Assembly (NCBI GenBank): GCA_049724395.1 | Contig: JAUGWO010000070.1 | Coordinates: forward strand, 1 to 64,000 | Reading direction: 5' to 3' | DNA length: 64,000 nt | Source of the DNA: Spongospora subterranea f. sp. subterranea | Lineage: Eukaryota > Endomyxa: Phytomyxea > Phytomyxea > Plasmodiophorida | The notes under the pieces: generated by a model | Database searches by the model: none | The model's input: only the letters and a program-made list of their open reading frames with translations | What the model was told of the DNA's origin: nothing | Translations under genes and position numbers: made by a program | Shown here: positions 1 through 10,507 of the stretch, one piece after another | Numbering within the stretch: position 1 is the first letter of the stretch | Layout of the letters: the number at the start of each line of letters is the position of its first letter

Positions 1-21
1 CTTATAATTGTTACCCCCCTT

Positions 22-279
22 GACCTTCATGATCTTCATCATGCATTGCTGGAGAGTTAAAAGTGACCTTCATGATCTCCATACTGCATTGCTGGAGAGT
101 TAAAAGTGACCTTCATGATCTCCATACTGCATTGCTGGAGAGTTAAAAGTGACCTTCATGATCTCCATACTGCATTGCTGGAGAGTTAAAAGTGACCTTC
201 ATGATCTCCATACTGCATTGCTGGAGAGTTAAAAGTGACCTTCATGATCTCCATACTGCATTGCTGGAGAGTTAAAAGC
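22..279. repeat. 43-bp tandem repeat, six copies
   Basis: Six head-to-tail copies with period 43 start at 22, 65, 108, 151, 194 and 237. Only the first copy differs visibly (around 35-41). Read on the minus strand, the unit lies in frame with the preceding mariner transposase remnant and contains its C-terminal motif LTLQQCSMEIMKV, so the array looks like a tandem amplification of transposase coding sequence. The array may begin before the window, since the left edge is only 21 bases away. Confidence 0.9.
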
Positions 280-972
280 ATTTCTTTAAGCTTATCTTTC
301 TCCATGCTATCAAACGAGATCCTGACAGCCTTCACAAGATCATCGATTTTTTTTCGCTGCTGTAGAGGAATCTGTTTGACTTTTTCAGGATCAATGACTT
401 TTTCTTTGGTCCAACCTTTCCCTCGTTTGTGTGAACAACACAGGACGGCAGAAGTCCCAAATCCTACTCACAGTTCTGCGTGAATCGGCAAATTGACTGC
501 TTGCTGAGGCAATTGAATCAAGAACGAACCTTCCTGAACCACTCATCCTTAGAGACATATTCGTATATTACACGACTCTGGTCGTCAGTAAGGTTCTTTT
601 GTCCTTTTCTATCAGCAAACTTCTCAGGAACGATACGAATTCCGAGGGTTGCTGCTCGTCGGCTATTTTCTTTGGAAAAGCCGGCATGGCTTCTCCAGCT
701 CGGCTTAGGTCTCCTGCAGGTGCAGTCATGTTGTCAGGTGCTAGTTCAACAATGACGAGGTGGCGGTGCCGCTAAAAAATCTCCCGTAAACCCTAGTTTT
801 CATTTTGATCTAACTTTAGTTTGAAATGAGCGTCGAGGCTCAAAATTTCGGGAGAGCAAAGCACTTGACGCGCGCGTCATTATCCAGTTCTATGATATGA
901 GGTTGCGCATAAAACAACCTTAATCCACGCACGTTTTTCAAACAGGACCTTTATTTCCGAACAGAGGGAGTA
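230..972 (-). pseudogene. Internally deleted plant-type mariner (MLE) transposase with one terminal inverted repeat
   Basis: The minus strand encodes pieces of a mariner-like transposase of the type best known from plants. Near 590-620 lies the N-terminal block KNLTDDQSRVIYEYVSKDE. Around 340-400 follows IDPEKVKQIPLQQR, which in the family precedes the second helix-turn-helix. Directly after it comes LVKAVRISFDSMEKDKLKEM and the LTLQQCSMEIMKV block, which belong at the C-terminus. The catalytic DDD core that should lie between the last two blocks is absent, so this is a deletion derivative. On the minus strand the element starts at about 970 with CTCCCTCTGTTCGGAAATAA, matching the classical mariner/Stowaway end, next to a TA at 971-972. 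The other end is beyond or inside the 43-bp array. It is not expected to make functional protein. Confidence 0.7.
945..970 (-). repeat. Mariner/Stowaway-type terminal inverted repeat
   Basis: On the minus strand this reads CTCCCTCTGTTCGGAAATAA followed by AGGTCC, the characteristic end of plant mariner-like elements and Stowaway MITEs. It is flanked on the outside by TA at 971-972, the expected target dinucleotide. The partner end is not visible. Confidence 0.65.
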
Positions 973-977
973 GTAGA

Positions 978-1005
978 CTACAGTAGCGGACACCTTAACT
1001 CTGTA
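978..1005 (+). repeat. Left terminal inverted repeat
   Basis: 28 bp beginning CTACAGTAGCGGACACCTTA, the perfect reverse complement of 3433-3460. The TA at 979-980 is the target duplication, so the true element end is at 981. Confidence 0.9.
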
Positions 1006-3457
1006 ATTGTTGTGAGGGAGAAAAGTCCGTGGTTAATAGGCGCATCCCGTTATGAATAAATCAAACAAACGACACGGTAAATTGGCGTTCTCAATAATCT
1101 GAACCAGTCGCCGTTTCGTTTTTTCAAAAATGTTGAATTGTGACTGAGATATAAACTTCATAAGTTGATAGACAGCAGGACATTTTGAAACCTCTATGAG
1201 GAAAAACAAAAACCGACAAAAAGTTGCGCGCGCAGTTACATAAGTGCGCCGTGACGCAAAAATTACGTTTTGCGTCACGGTGCTGAAATCGGCGCACTTT
1301 CATTGAACAACTTTCGTCGACCACCTTGCCCGACTCTTTCACTGAAACTTTACGAATGGCTAGGCCAAAGAATAACACAGTAAATTGTCGAAAGCTCGCT
1401 GCTGCTTCCAAGCTTGCTGCTCTGATGAGGCGAACTAGCCAAAGCATTGAACCCGAATCCCAGGTCTGCGCTGCTGAACAGTCGGAAGATGAAATCATAA
1501 TCCTTGAAAATTCAAGCGAGAAGATGCAGCTTCCGGACTGGAGCTCATTAATATCCTGGAAAGAAGGTGCCGGCTCTCATTTGCGATCGTCGTACTCCAA
1601 ATACAGTCGGACGACACAATGGCGACGACGGCAAGAAAAGGAACGGCGTCATGAGGTGATCAAAGATTGTGTGAAAATTACCAAGTATTTCTCACCTGAT
1701 GAACCACCTCGTATTACGTCAGAGAGCAAGATTTGCGACGTTTTTGAAAAGCTGGAAGCATTAACCGAACTCCGTCCGAACCGCAACTTGGAACATCGCC
1801 ACAAAGACGTGACGCGGTGGGATTTTGTTCGATTGTTGTCGATCAAGCAATATTTAGCGGATTTGATGGCGAAGAAACCTAAAATTTTGTCATCGCAATT
1901 GCATCCCAGTTTTTCCCTGACCGCAACGTTGTTCACACTGGCCGCTTGATCCGACAATCTGCACTGTATTTTATTGACAAGGGAGAGTTGCCTGTTCTAA
2001 ATCAAGGCAAATTCGTCAAAATTCAATCTTTGATCAACGGACGAAGATGTTCAGCGAATAGTTAGGATTGGATTCATTGTGGTGCAGTCTCAGGTTGGGC
2101 TCACAAGCTCGACTCTGGTGCATTGGGTCAAGGAAAACCTTCATTTGGAACTGGGTTTTGATTCCCCAGTGTCTCTTTCTTCCAGGACGGGCCAACGGTG
2201 GTTGAATATAATGGGGCTTCGTTTTGGCAAGTTCTGTAAAGGGTTTTACAACGATGGTCATGAGCGACCTGATGTTATTCAATACCGCCAAAGATTTTTA
2301 GACCGAATGCTTTCATATGAAAGACGAATGACGTCATACGAAGGAGACTTCATGGAAAATGATGTCGCCCCGAAACTCAATGAAGGAGAACGGCCTCTGG
2401 TGCTGGTGACTCATGATGAATCCTGTTTTGGATCAAATGATGGACGTTCTTTTGTTTGGATAAACGAAGACAAGAGGGAGATTCGTCCTAAAGGTAACGG
2501 CAGAAGCCTGATGGTATCAGCATTTCTCTGTGAATGCCATGGTCTCCTGCGATTGTCGGATAGCCAGCAAGCCCTTAACCCTGGCGTCCCTCAGGATTCG
2601 ACTGTTTTCTTGAAACCTGGTGCAAACGCTGAAGGTTATTGGAGAAACTGTGACCTTGTTCAGCAGTTGAAAGAAAAGGCAATACCGATATTCCAGTTTC
2701 TGCATCCTGGTTGTGATGGAATCTTCATGTTTGACAATTCGCAAAACCATCATGGCAATTGCTCCAGACGCATTGTCTGTAAGCAAGATGAATATGAGCG
2801 ATGGAGGGCGAAATGCCAGAATCATGCGGTCTGGATGGTACATCGACAGCAACGGAGAGCGCATCGAACAGACCATGACGACTGAGAATGGACTCTCGAA
2901 GGGCCTCAAGCGTGTTCTATTGGAGAGAGGTTTGTGGATTCCTGGACTTTCAGTCCAAGAAGCCAAAAACCTATTGAAGGAGCAACCAGATTTAAAAAGC
3001 CAGATGGAATGGCTGCAAGAAACCGTAATTAACCAGGGATTATTCGTCGATTTCTATCCCAAGTATCACTGTGAGTTTAATTTTATTGAAATGTTTTGGG
3101 GTGCAGCCAAAGCGTTTTCAAGGGCTCGATGCACATTTCGTTTTGACGAATTAATTCAACTGGTTCCAGAAGCCCTCAAGAGTGTTTCTATAGGCAAAAT
3201 TAGGAAGTTCGCTCGTAAATCCTATCGGTACATGGACGCTTACCGCGTCACCGGACCGAACGGTAATTCTCTCAATCACAAGCAAATTGAGTTTGCAGTC
3301 AAACAGTACCGCGGTCATCGCAAGATTCCTCTGCGCATATTGCAAAACCTCGAATAAATCAGAATATTTTCAATTTTCCTCACGCACTATATAAAACTGC
3401 GCGCATTTTTCAGATTTGAGATTGAAACAAAGTACAGAGTTAAGGTGTCCGCTACTG
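981..3457 (+). mobile_element. IS630/Tc1-mariner superfamily DNA transposon, complete ends
   Basis: The element starts CAGTAGCGGACACCTTAACT and ends with its exact reverse complement. Counting the flanking TA, the inverted repeats at 979-1005 and 3433-3459 match perfectly. TA dinucleotides at 979-980 and 3458-3459 are the target duplication, and the CAGT terminus is typical of the superfamily. Total length is 2,477 bp. It carries one transposase reading frame, now broken by several frameshifts. It sits six bases beyond the end of the mariner remnant and next to the truncated Tc1 transposase at 3461-4337, so it is the youngest of these three insertions. The perfect inverted repeats argue for fairly recent movement. 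Confidence 0.92.
1326..3357 (+). pseudogene. DDE transposase (IS630-like, DDE_3 type), frameshifted
   Basis: Three overlapping reading frames (1326-1949, 2079-2885, 2713-3357) cover one protein of about 670 residues. Catalytic motifs in order are VTHDESCFGSNDGRSFVWI (first Asp), FMFDNSQNHH (second Asp) and YHCEFNFIEMFWGAAKAF (Glu). The arrangement resembles the large IS630-like transposases common in fungal and protist genomes. The N-terminus (MARPKNN.., basic) probably binds DNA. Frame changes are apparent near 1905-1920, between about 2035 and 2080, and near 2750, so the copy is inactive as read; sequencing error cannot be excluded for single ones. The coding strand fits the orientation of the element, with about 345 bp of 5' leader and 100 bp of 3' trailer inside the inverted repeats. 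Confidence 0.85.
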
Positions 3458-3460
3458 TAG
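3433..3460 (+). repeat. Right terminal inverted repeat
   Basis: 28 bp ending in GGTGTCCGCTACTGTAG, the perfect inverse of 978-1005. The element ends at 3457, followed by TA. Confidence 0.9.
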
Positions 3461-4337
3461 CTGAAGGCTGCAATAGACATGTCCGTGGCTCCCATACAAA
3501 AGTGTGGCGTTATTCCGGTACTGTACCATCGACTCGATGGAGTGGGTGCACATTTTGTGAGAGCGCGAACTCTCTACAGCACATGACGAATCGAATGCGA
3601 TCAATGTGCCATCAGTTACGAACGTTTCGACCAATCCATCGCAGTCGATGAAGCGTAATAATGACACCCGAGGCATTCTGTTGAACTCTCCACGGAAGAG
3701 AAGTTTTTGTCCCTTTGAGCAAACTAAGTATAAGAAGCTTTAAGACCAAATAAAATGTAAACCTTGAGAGCATAGCCGCGTCTTCGAAGCATTCCTCTAT
3801 TGTCAAACGAGACTTCATCAAGGAATGACAGGGTTTGGTGAGTCCATTCCAGAGAAGATAATTCCCAAAAGAATCGAATGACATCTCGAACCGAAACTTG
3901 CATCGCCCGGCGCTCAATACACTATATCAGAAAACATGTATTAATATTGATACTCCAGAAGCAAGCAGGTTTGTTGCACCTTGTAGGTCAGATTAGATTC
4001 TCGCATTAGACGCCCAACACTGGAAATGCTGATCTTCATGTTCCAAAACATCATGAAAGCTTGTCGGGTTTCATCTAGGAACGACAAAGGATGATTCATT
4101 ATGTAATGTAAAATCCATTGCCGTTGCTCCTGTGAGAACTTGACATTTGAGCCTTTTTGACGATCGTCGAGCTAAATTGCCAGTTTTTTTAAAACGATCA
4201 ACCCATCGGCTGATGGTGGCTTTACCCTTACGATAAACGGTGGCAATGCGTGTGATTGTGAAGCCAAGAAAAAATACGAATACACGGCATGCTCCTTGGT
4301 ATTGACGGAACAATGATTTCCATCGAGTTGCTAACAA
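3461..4337 (-). pseudogene. Truncated Tc1-like transposase
   Basis: The minus strand from 4337 reads a helix-turn-helix block FTITRIATVYRKGKATISRW, then, after frame changes, FSQEQRQWILHYIMNHPLSF and later FIDCDGLVETFVTDGTL. This is the order seen in Tc1/IS630 transposases: HTH, linker, first strand of the catalytic fold. The catalytic C-terminal part is missing at the 3458 boundary, where the 981-3457 element and the mariner end are attached. Multiple stops and frame changes make it a relic. The family assignment rests on motif order only. Confidence 0.55.
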
Positions 4338-4567
4338 TTCATGACGAGGTCCCCCCCCCCCCCCCCCCCCCCATGTTGAGATATTTCCATGCGGAGCCTC
4401 CCAAAGATCGCGGAGTGCGAAAGTTTTCTATCGCAGTGTTTAACTTGAACTAAGAATCGCAGTAGAAGCTCTTTAGAACTTGTGTAAACCTTTGTTTACA
4501 AACCTTCACCTATACCACTGGCTTTACTTTCCAAAGTCAGTACAACATACCAATCGTAAAACCCTGA
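4338..4567. other. No gene seen; 22-bp poly-C tract
   Basis: A run of 22 C lies at 4351-4372. The remaining 195 bp up to the copia leader copy show no coding or repeat signal that I recognise. The homopolymer is a likely site of assembly or length error. Confidence 0.6.
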
Positions 4568-4630
4568 GAAGAAGGTGGCAGTTCCGTTTGCTTGAGGTCG
4601 TGGTCTGCCATCAACGCGGGTCTTCTAAGA
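4568..4630 (-). repeat. Second copy of copia leader and gag start beyond the 3' LTR
   Basis: This stretch nearly repeats 10112-10180, which is the leader and first gag codons of the copia element, yet it lies outside the 3' LTR. The layout LTR-internal-LTR-internal is what remains of two copies sharing an LTR, as produced by unequal recombination between LTRs or by tandem insertion. It breaks off at 4567. Confidence 0.7.
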
Positions 4631-4836
4631 AGAGTTGATCAAGTTAAGAAGTGAAGTTTATTCAGGGATGATTGCCAGATTGCTCTTGCCCCCCACCCAT
4701 CGTTGATCCGTCAATTGGTCACTGTAAGACAGTGGCTGGAAAGTCCGGGCGGACAGTCCTCCCCGTCGCCACGCTCCGCCGAGCGACATGATCACTGTCA
4801 TGCCCGCAGCTCGACGACTCAACGGTAATTTCAACA
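4631..4836 (-). repeat. Copia 3' LTR
   Basis: Direct repeat of 10190-10395, preceded on the minus strand by a purine-rich tract. The lower edge is approximate. Confidence 0.75.
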
Positions 4837-5822
4837 CTCCCACCCGAGCGTACGGGCGTGAACATGAAACTTTTGCGGAGCCTGTTAAAAATTACTGGAC
4901 CAAGTGGCTTAGTCAATATATCGGCCGTCATGTCGTCAGACTTGCAATATCGCAGCTGAATCACTCCTTTCGCGATCTGATCCCTTGTATAATGATAGCG
5001 GACCTCTATGTGTTTCGACCTGCGCTTAGTCTGGAATGTGTTTGCTAGCGCGATTGCCGCCTGATTATCCTCATAGATGATCGTTGGCGCATCCTGGGAA
5101 CTTTACTTTGCCGATTGAGTCACTCAGACTTGTCGTTGTGATAATAGATGGGGTGTTCGCTGGGTTGCAATCTTGCATCTGATACCGGACAAGTATCTCC
5201 TTCGCATAGGACTCTTGACTCATGACAATCGAGCTCTTGCCTCTCTCTCGCTCGATTTTGATGCCGAAAGTACGCGATATCACCAACGGGTTTCATCGAA
5301 TATCTTTTTCTAAGTAAATCCTCTGTTTTCTTGATTATGGTTGTGCTTGATGATGCCACCACCAAGTCGTCGACATATATGGCGATGAATGTGACATTGC
5401 CTTCCGAGCGTCGGCAATACAGGCATGGATCCGCGTTCGTCGCGATGAAGCCGTCGCTCTTTAAGTACTCGTTTATCTGGTCCCACCAAACGCGACCCGC
5501 CTGCTTCAAGGCCATATATGGCTTTCTTCAACTTGCATATCATCTCGCCATTCTCGTTCTGCACAGCGAACCCTTCCGGTTGCTCCAGGTAGATCTCTTC
5601 TTTTAATTCTCCGTAAAGAAAAGCAGTGTCGACATCCATCTGTTTTACCTCCAGATCCAACCTTGCTGAAATCGCCATGAGTAATCTAAGGGTGGTTAGA
5701 CTCACAACCGGTGAAGTGGTCTCGTCAAAGTCGGTTCCTGGCTGTTGGCTAAATCCTCGGGCCACGTAGCGTGCCTTGCATCTGATCACGTTTCCTGCAG
5801 CATCGGTTTTCGCCTTCAACAC

Positions 5823-5927
5823 TGTACAGAACTGCAGCCCCAATGCACTTACGGACCTACTTAAGCTACCGAATAAAAGCAGTTCTGTTTACTATTGCCA
5901 ACCTAATAGTCAGCCGGACCCTGCACA
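5823..5927 (+). repeat. Left LTR of small gypsy element
   Basis: 105 bp from TGTACAGAACTGCAGCCCC to CCTGCACA, repeated in direct orientation at 7644-7748. Confidence 0.88.
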
Positions 5928-5961
5928 AAACGTTTTATAGCAGACTACCTGGCATCTAGCT

Positions 5962-6830
5962 TTGCCAGACGAACTTGCAAACAGGCGACAAACCCACGCC
6001 CCGAAGTTCATGGCCCAAACCAGGAGCATGGACGCCGACTCCGATCAGGGTGCCAACCCTGCCTATCCACAACCAGAATCCATAGCCGAGCATGTCATAG
6101 CCGGCCAGACACCAATATTTTTTCCCTTAAAACCACCGATCATCAAGGCTTTTGACCCCAAGGCGATCGCTGTATTTCGCCGAGAACGCGAATCGTATCT
6201 GGCACTAATCACAGAACGGAGGGAATTACATGGCGACAAAGTCCAACCCGTCTCACTGAAAAGTAGCTTTGACTTAAGCAAACTCAAAGCAATATCCAAA
6301 TATGTTTTAAAAAAGCCAGTTGACCAGCTTACGGATTCAGACCTGGATGTGTACCTTAAGAAGCTGCAAGAACAAGCGACTGAGCATTGCCACGAAGATA
6401 TCGAGGCTACAATTAGGAAACAAATCATCATGAACCTGTCACTCAAAAACCCTGCGGAACGAGTTCTAGCTTATTTCGCCAAATTTGACGATTTTATTGC
6501 AGATAACGGCCTAGAGCATGTGTTCAAGGACGACGAAGGAATCAAGCTAAAAATTAAATACCTACGTGCCGGAGTTCGACCAGCAACCCTACACGACATG
6601 ATTGAGCACGCGATCTCATTTGGCGACCATCAAAAGGCGAAAAGCGATGAAGCTGATTTTTTTGACTTGCTCACATCAAAAGCGAAACAACAGCATGAAG
6701 TACACCAACTGACTGAACGACAGAAAAGTCGCACGATGAAAACTATCGAAAAGTCCAAATCGTTGAAACCGAACATGCCGAATTTACAACCGAATAATAG
6801 CGTAATCTCAGCTGCGTCACTGAAGCGATA
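5962..6830 (+). pseudogene. Gypsy gag-like region (fossil)
   Basis: The open frame from 5962 gives about 290 residues beginning MPDELANRRQTHAPKF and containing the leucine/lysine-rich block LKIKYLRAGVRPATLHDMI, a style seen in protist gypsy capsid regions. It starts 34 bp after the left LTR, the expected place for gag. No zinc knuckle is seen before the sequence changes to antisense integrase at about 6830. The assignment as gag rests mainly on position. Confidence 0.6.
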
Positions 6831-6859
6831 TGGCAGTCGAGACCCTCCAGATGGTGGTT

Positions 6860-7640
6860 GTCTACATGGGTCTGTTCGGGCCTGTAAAAAGTTTTTCAGA
6901 AGAACGGGAACATCATCTTTCAGGTTTTCGAACGGCTCCCAAGTTGTATCCTGGGCTTCAAATCCACTCCACACAACTTGCACCTCGATGTCACCAGAGT
7001 TGTTATTGCGCCGAATGTCTCGCAAATCTTCAACTACATAACCTTGTCCGTCATGAGCTACTTGGTTGTACAGCTCTTCAGTTACGTTGAGGCTGGAATC
7101 GTCGTAAAGTTTCAGTCTTACCGCATGCACATTTTCAATGGCTTTTGTAATTAAGTCCTGAACTTGGTAAACATGATCATTCACGGTTCCTACGATTTGT
7201 GAAGGTCCCTGCCACGCTCCGCGAAGTTTATGCTGGGTGTTTCGATGAAGATTCGACGCAACTAGCACGTAATCGCCAATACAAAAATTCATAGGAATAA
7301 CTTGCCGGCGTTTGGAATGTGTCCTGTGTGACTGTTGACGCTGAATCGTTACGTTTGATTCGACGTTTCGATGAATACGATCGCATGCGTCCCTCAGCTC
7401 GCATGTCATTTCGTTGATTGCTTCTGGGGTTAACGAAATTTCAGCAATCTTATCTAATCGTTCAATAAAAATAGTTGAGATTAAGGTAGATGGTTGTAGG
7501 CCAGTCATAATCGTAACAGGGGCATAGCCGATATGGGAGCGAACCCGGTGATTCAATGCCATATTGACCAATGGTAGGAGACAGGGCCAATCATGAAACG
7601 ATAATCGGAACTCGGAGATAAGGGCACGTAGAACAAATAG
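6860..7640 (-). pseudogene. Gypsy integrase C-terminus with chromodomain (fossil)
   Basis: The minus strand encodes NMALNHRVRSHIGYAPVTIM (integrase core end), a GDYVLVASNLH block (GPY/F-like region) and a chromodomain, VQVVWSGFEAQDTTWEPFEN, placing it among chromoviruses. It lies antisense to the gag-like frame of the same element. Confidence 0.8.
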
Positions 7641-7643
7641 GAG

Positions 7644-7748
7644 CAGACAGAACTGCAGCCCCAATGCACTTACGGACCTACTTAAGCTACCGAATAAAAG
7701 CAGTTCTGTTTACTATTGCCAACCTAATAGTCAGCCGGACCCTGCACA
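7644..7748 (+). repeat. Right LTR of small gypsy element
   Basis: Same 105-bp sequence as 5823-5927 except for the first three bases; followed by the AACAC duplication. Confidence 0.88.
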
Positions 7749-10189
7749 AACACCCATTTGCCGCTGACCACATTTCTTCCCTTTGGTCGCGGAACAATTT
7801 CCCAAGTCTTATTCTTGCACTCCAACTCCATTTCCATCGCTCTCTTCCATCTTTTATCTTTCAACGCCATAGTTGTTGTTTCTGGCTCCTTTTCATTTGT
7901 CAAGGCACAGCCGGCATACTCGTCCATGTACAGTGCCGGCTTCCACGTAATTCGCTTGCTTGTTCTTAGTCCCGGCAAGACGGCTTCGTCGCTGCTGTCT
8001 TGCACCTTCACGCGCGAATTCGTGTTCTTGAACAGTTGGCCTTTGACTGCACTTGCGGGCAGGAATTCCTCGTCCTCGTCGTCATCCGCTAGCATCTCAA
8101 CTGGTGTTGTGCGAGTCTCCTTCAATTTTGCGTCGCTTGATATAAACCTTCTCGACGTCTTCAAATCTTCAAACACATACGCCTTAGCACCATCCGCAAA
8201 TCAAAGGAATTTGCATTCTCTTGATTTGCTGTCGAACTTGCTTCGATGTGAATCAAGGATGGAACATGAACCTCCCACAGAGATCCGAACAGTGGCACAC
8301 TTGCAAGACTTGGTAGCCTCTTGTGAATGAGTTCATACGGTGACTTCTCGTCCACATTGACCTTTGTCATTGTCCTATTTCTGATGTAGGCCGCCAACCG
8401 GACCGCGTATTCCCAATATGTCCAGAGTCAAACAACAGACATCGCGCCATCTCCACGATCGTTCTGTTCATCCTCTCTGCCTTGCCATTTGTTGAGGAGT
8501 CCTTGGTGCGGTACGTTGCCACAAGATTCCCTTTCTTTTCAGAAAACCTTGACATTCGTTGCTTGCGTACTCGCCACCTCCGTCGCTGCGATGATGTTCG
8601 CCCCCCACTGTTTCTTCATAAGCGCACGAAACGATTGAAATTCTTCAAGCTGTTCAGATTTCTTGGCCAGAAAAGCGATATGAACCCAGTTCGTATAGTC
8701 GTCGATGTAAGTGGCAAAGTACCAGTTACCCTGTAGTGACTTCTTGCTCATTGGTCCACACAGATCACTATGCACCAAGTCGCCTAGCTCCTTCGTCTTA
8801 GTTGTTGAGGACTTCGGTATTGGCAACCTCGCCATTTTTCCTTCCGCACATACTGTGCAATTGTGCACAACTTGGCTATTCGTGGAAAACTGTGGGATTA
8901 TGCCTTTCACGCTCATCTTCCCAAGAGTTTCCATATTGACGTGACCGCACCTCCTGTGCAATTCGAATGCATCCCGTACGTCAGTTTGCGCCTGGTACAC
9001 CTTCTCCGAATGAAGTGTTTGAATCTGTATACGCCGTTACTCCGGTATCCGATGATGACCAGCTTGCCATCGACAGAGATCTGACAGGTATCTTCCTTAA
9101 ACTGCACGTCCGTCCCTTTACGCTTGGTTGCCGCTGCAACTGAGAACAAGTTTTGTTTCAGTCCAGGTACATACAGGACATGAGTGAGTCTGCATCCTAT
9201 TCCCAACTTTACGCAACCCATATGTGTCGCCTCTAATCGTCTGCCATCGCCCAGCGTGACAGGTCGTACTGGCACCAGAATCTCGTAGTCCATCAGGGAA
9301 TCTAGTCTGTGAATCATGTGCGACGACGCACCACTGTCTATCAGCCAGGCACTCTTGTCCTGGTCGTCCTCCTTGTGACTAGCCATGAACATCACTTCTG
9401 AAGCAACACTCGCTCTCTGATTCTTCTTGGGTAACCCACAATCTCGTCCCCAATGCCCTGCCTTCCCGCAGTTATAACATTTTCCTCTCCTCTTCGGTTT
9501 CTCGCGCTTCTTTTCTTCTGCACCAAAAGCTGTTTGAGGTTCCGGGATGGAACAGAGACTCAATCTCTGTTCTGCCGTCAACAGGCGGTTCATCAACTCT
9601 GCTTTTGTTAACACTAATCCTTGCATTATCACCTCGACCGTTGTCCTATATTTTTACTGCATTATCGAAAAACACACGGTCGTCATGAGGTTCGATGTCG
9701 CTGACGCTCGCTCCGCTTGCTTCGCCGAGGCGTCTGGACAGTTCAGACATTTTTGAAAGGTGAGCAAATAGTGATCCATTCTCCGAAATCTTCGTCTGCC
9801 GGAATTCTTGTGTCAATAGCAGGACGTTTTGAGCATTCTTCGACGCGTAGAAGTCCACTAAAGCCGACCACGCTGCGCATGCGGTTGATGTTCCGTAGAC
9901 ATGCTCGTACTGATTGGGCTCTAATGCTTGAACTAAAATTGAAAAGGCCATATCAACATCAACCTTGCTTTCGCTCGTGTCACTCGCCAGAAGGTCATGG
10001 AGCTGTTGTCCCCTTAAATGAGCTTGGAAAGCGAACTTAAACGAAGTCCAATTTTCTCCGTTTAACTTCTGCCCGGTGAAGGCCAACGCACGCCTCTGCG
10101 CTGGGCCCATAACCTGTGAAGAAGGTGGCAGTTCCGTTTGCTTGAGGTCGTGGTTGGCCATCAACGCGGGTCTTCTGAACTATATGAGA

Positions 10190-10395
10190 AGAGTTGATCA
10201 ATTTAAGAAGTGAAGTTTATTCAGGGATGATTGCCAGATTGCACTTGCACCTTTCCCATCGTTGATCCATCAATTGGTCACTGTAAGACAGTGGCTGGAA
10301 AGTCCGGCCGGACAGCCCTCCCCGTCGCCAAGCTCCGCCGAGCGACATCATCACTGTCATGCCCGCAGCTCGACGACTCAACGGTAATTTCAACA
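10190..10395 (-). repeat. Copia 5' LTR
   Basis: About 206 bp beginning TGTTGAAATTACCGTTGAG on the minus strand, repeated in the same orientation at 4631-4836. The inner edge is approximate because the leader sequences of the two copies differ by a short indel there. Confidence 0.75.
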
Positions 10396-10480
10396 AGTAC
10401 ATCCCGTGCCAACAGATTCGCTGATTATAAATGAACATCAAGACTTGAACCATTATGGGACCCTTTTCCCTATAGAAACA
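10396..10480. other. Short spacer between copia and the palindrome
   Basis: 85 bp with no recognised content. It separates the copia 5' LTR from the first base of the left LINE copy and has no match to the sequence outside the right arm. Confidence 0.7.
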
Positions 10481-10507
10481 ACGGCTAGTGAATGGAATAA
10501 TAGCGGT

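Larger units (their letters stand above)
5823..7748 (+). mobile_element. Small rearranged Ty3/gypsy element (fossil) inside copia
   Basis: Direct repeats of 105 bp at 5823-5927 and 7644-7748 are the LTRs; both ends show TGT..ACA. The 5-bp duplication AACAC occurs at 5818-5822 and 7749-7753. Inside, a gag-like frame lies on the plus strand (5962 to about 6830), while the end of a chromodomain integrase lies on the minus strand (about 6860-7640). The two run toward each other. No protease or reverse transcriptase is present, so the element is non-autonomous. Apart from the first three bases the LTRs appear identical, which makes it young relative to the copia host copy. Confidence 0.88.
4631..10395 (-). 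mobile_element. Ty1/copia LTR retrotransposon (fossil), interrupted by a gypsy element
   Basis: A copia element lies on the minus strand with LTRs at about 10190-10395 and 4631-4836. Parts in order are gag (about 9650-10164), CCHC zinc knuckle (CYNCGKAGHWGRDC, about 9460-9500), aspartic protease (WLIDSGASSHM, about 9340), integrase (HRRCGHVNMETL onwards, about 8370-9000), reverse transcriptase (split into 7749-8176 and 5120-5822) and RNase H tail (DDMTADILTKPLG, near 4925). A purine tract (GGTGGGAG) directly precedes the TGTTG start of the 3' LTR. The order protease-integrase-RT defines copia. The two LTRs differ at roughly ten positions by eye, so the insertion is not very recent. The copy is broken at several places and split by a younger gypsy insertion at 5823-7748. 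Confidence 0.88.
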
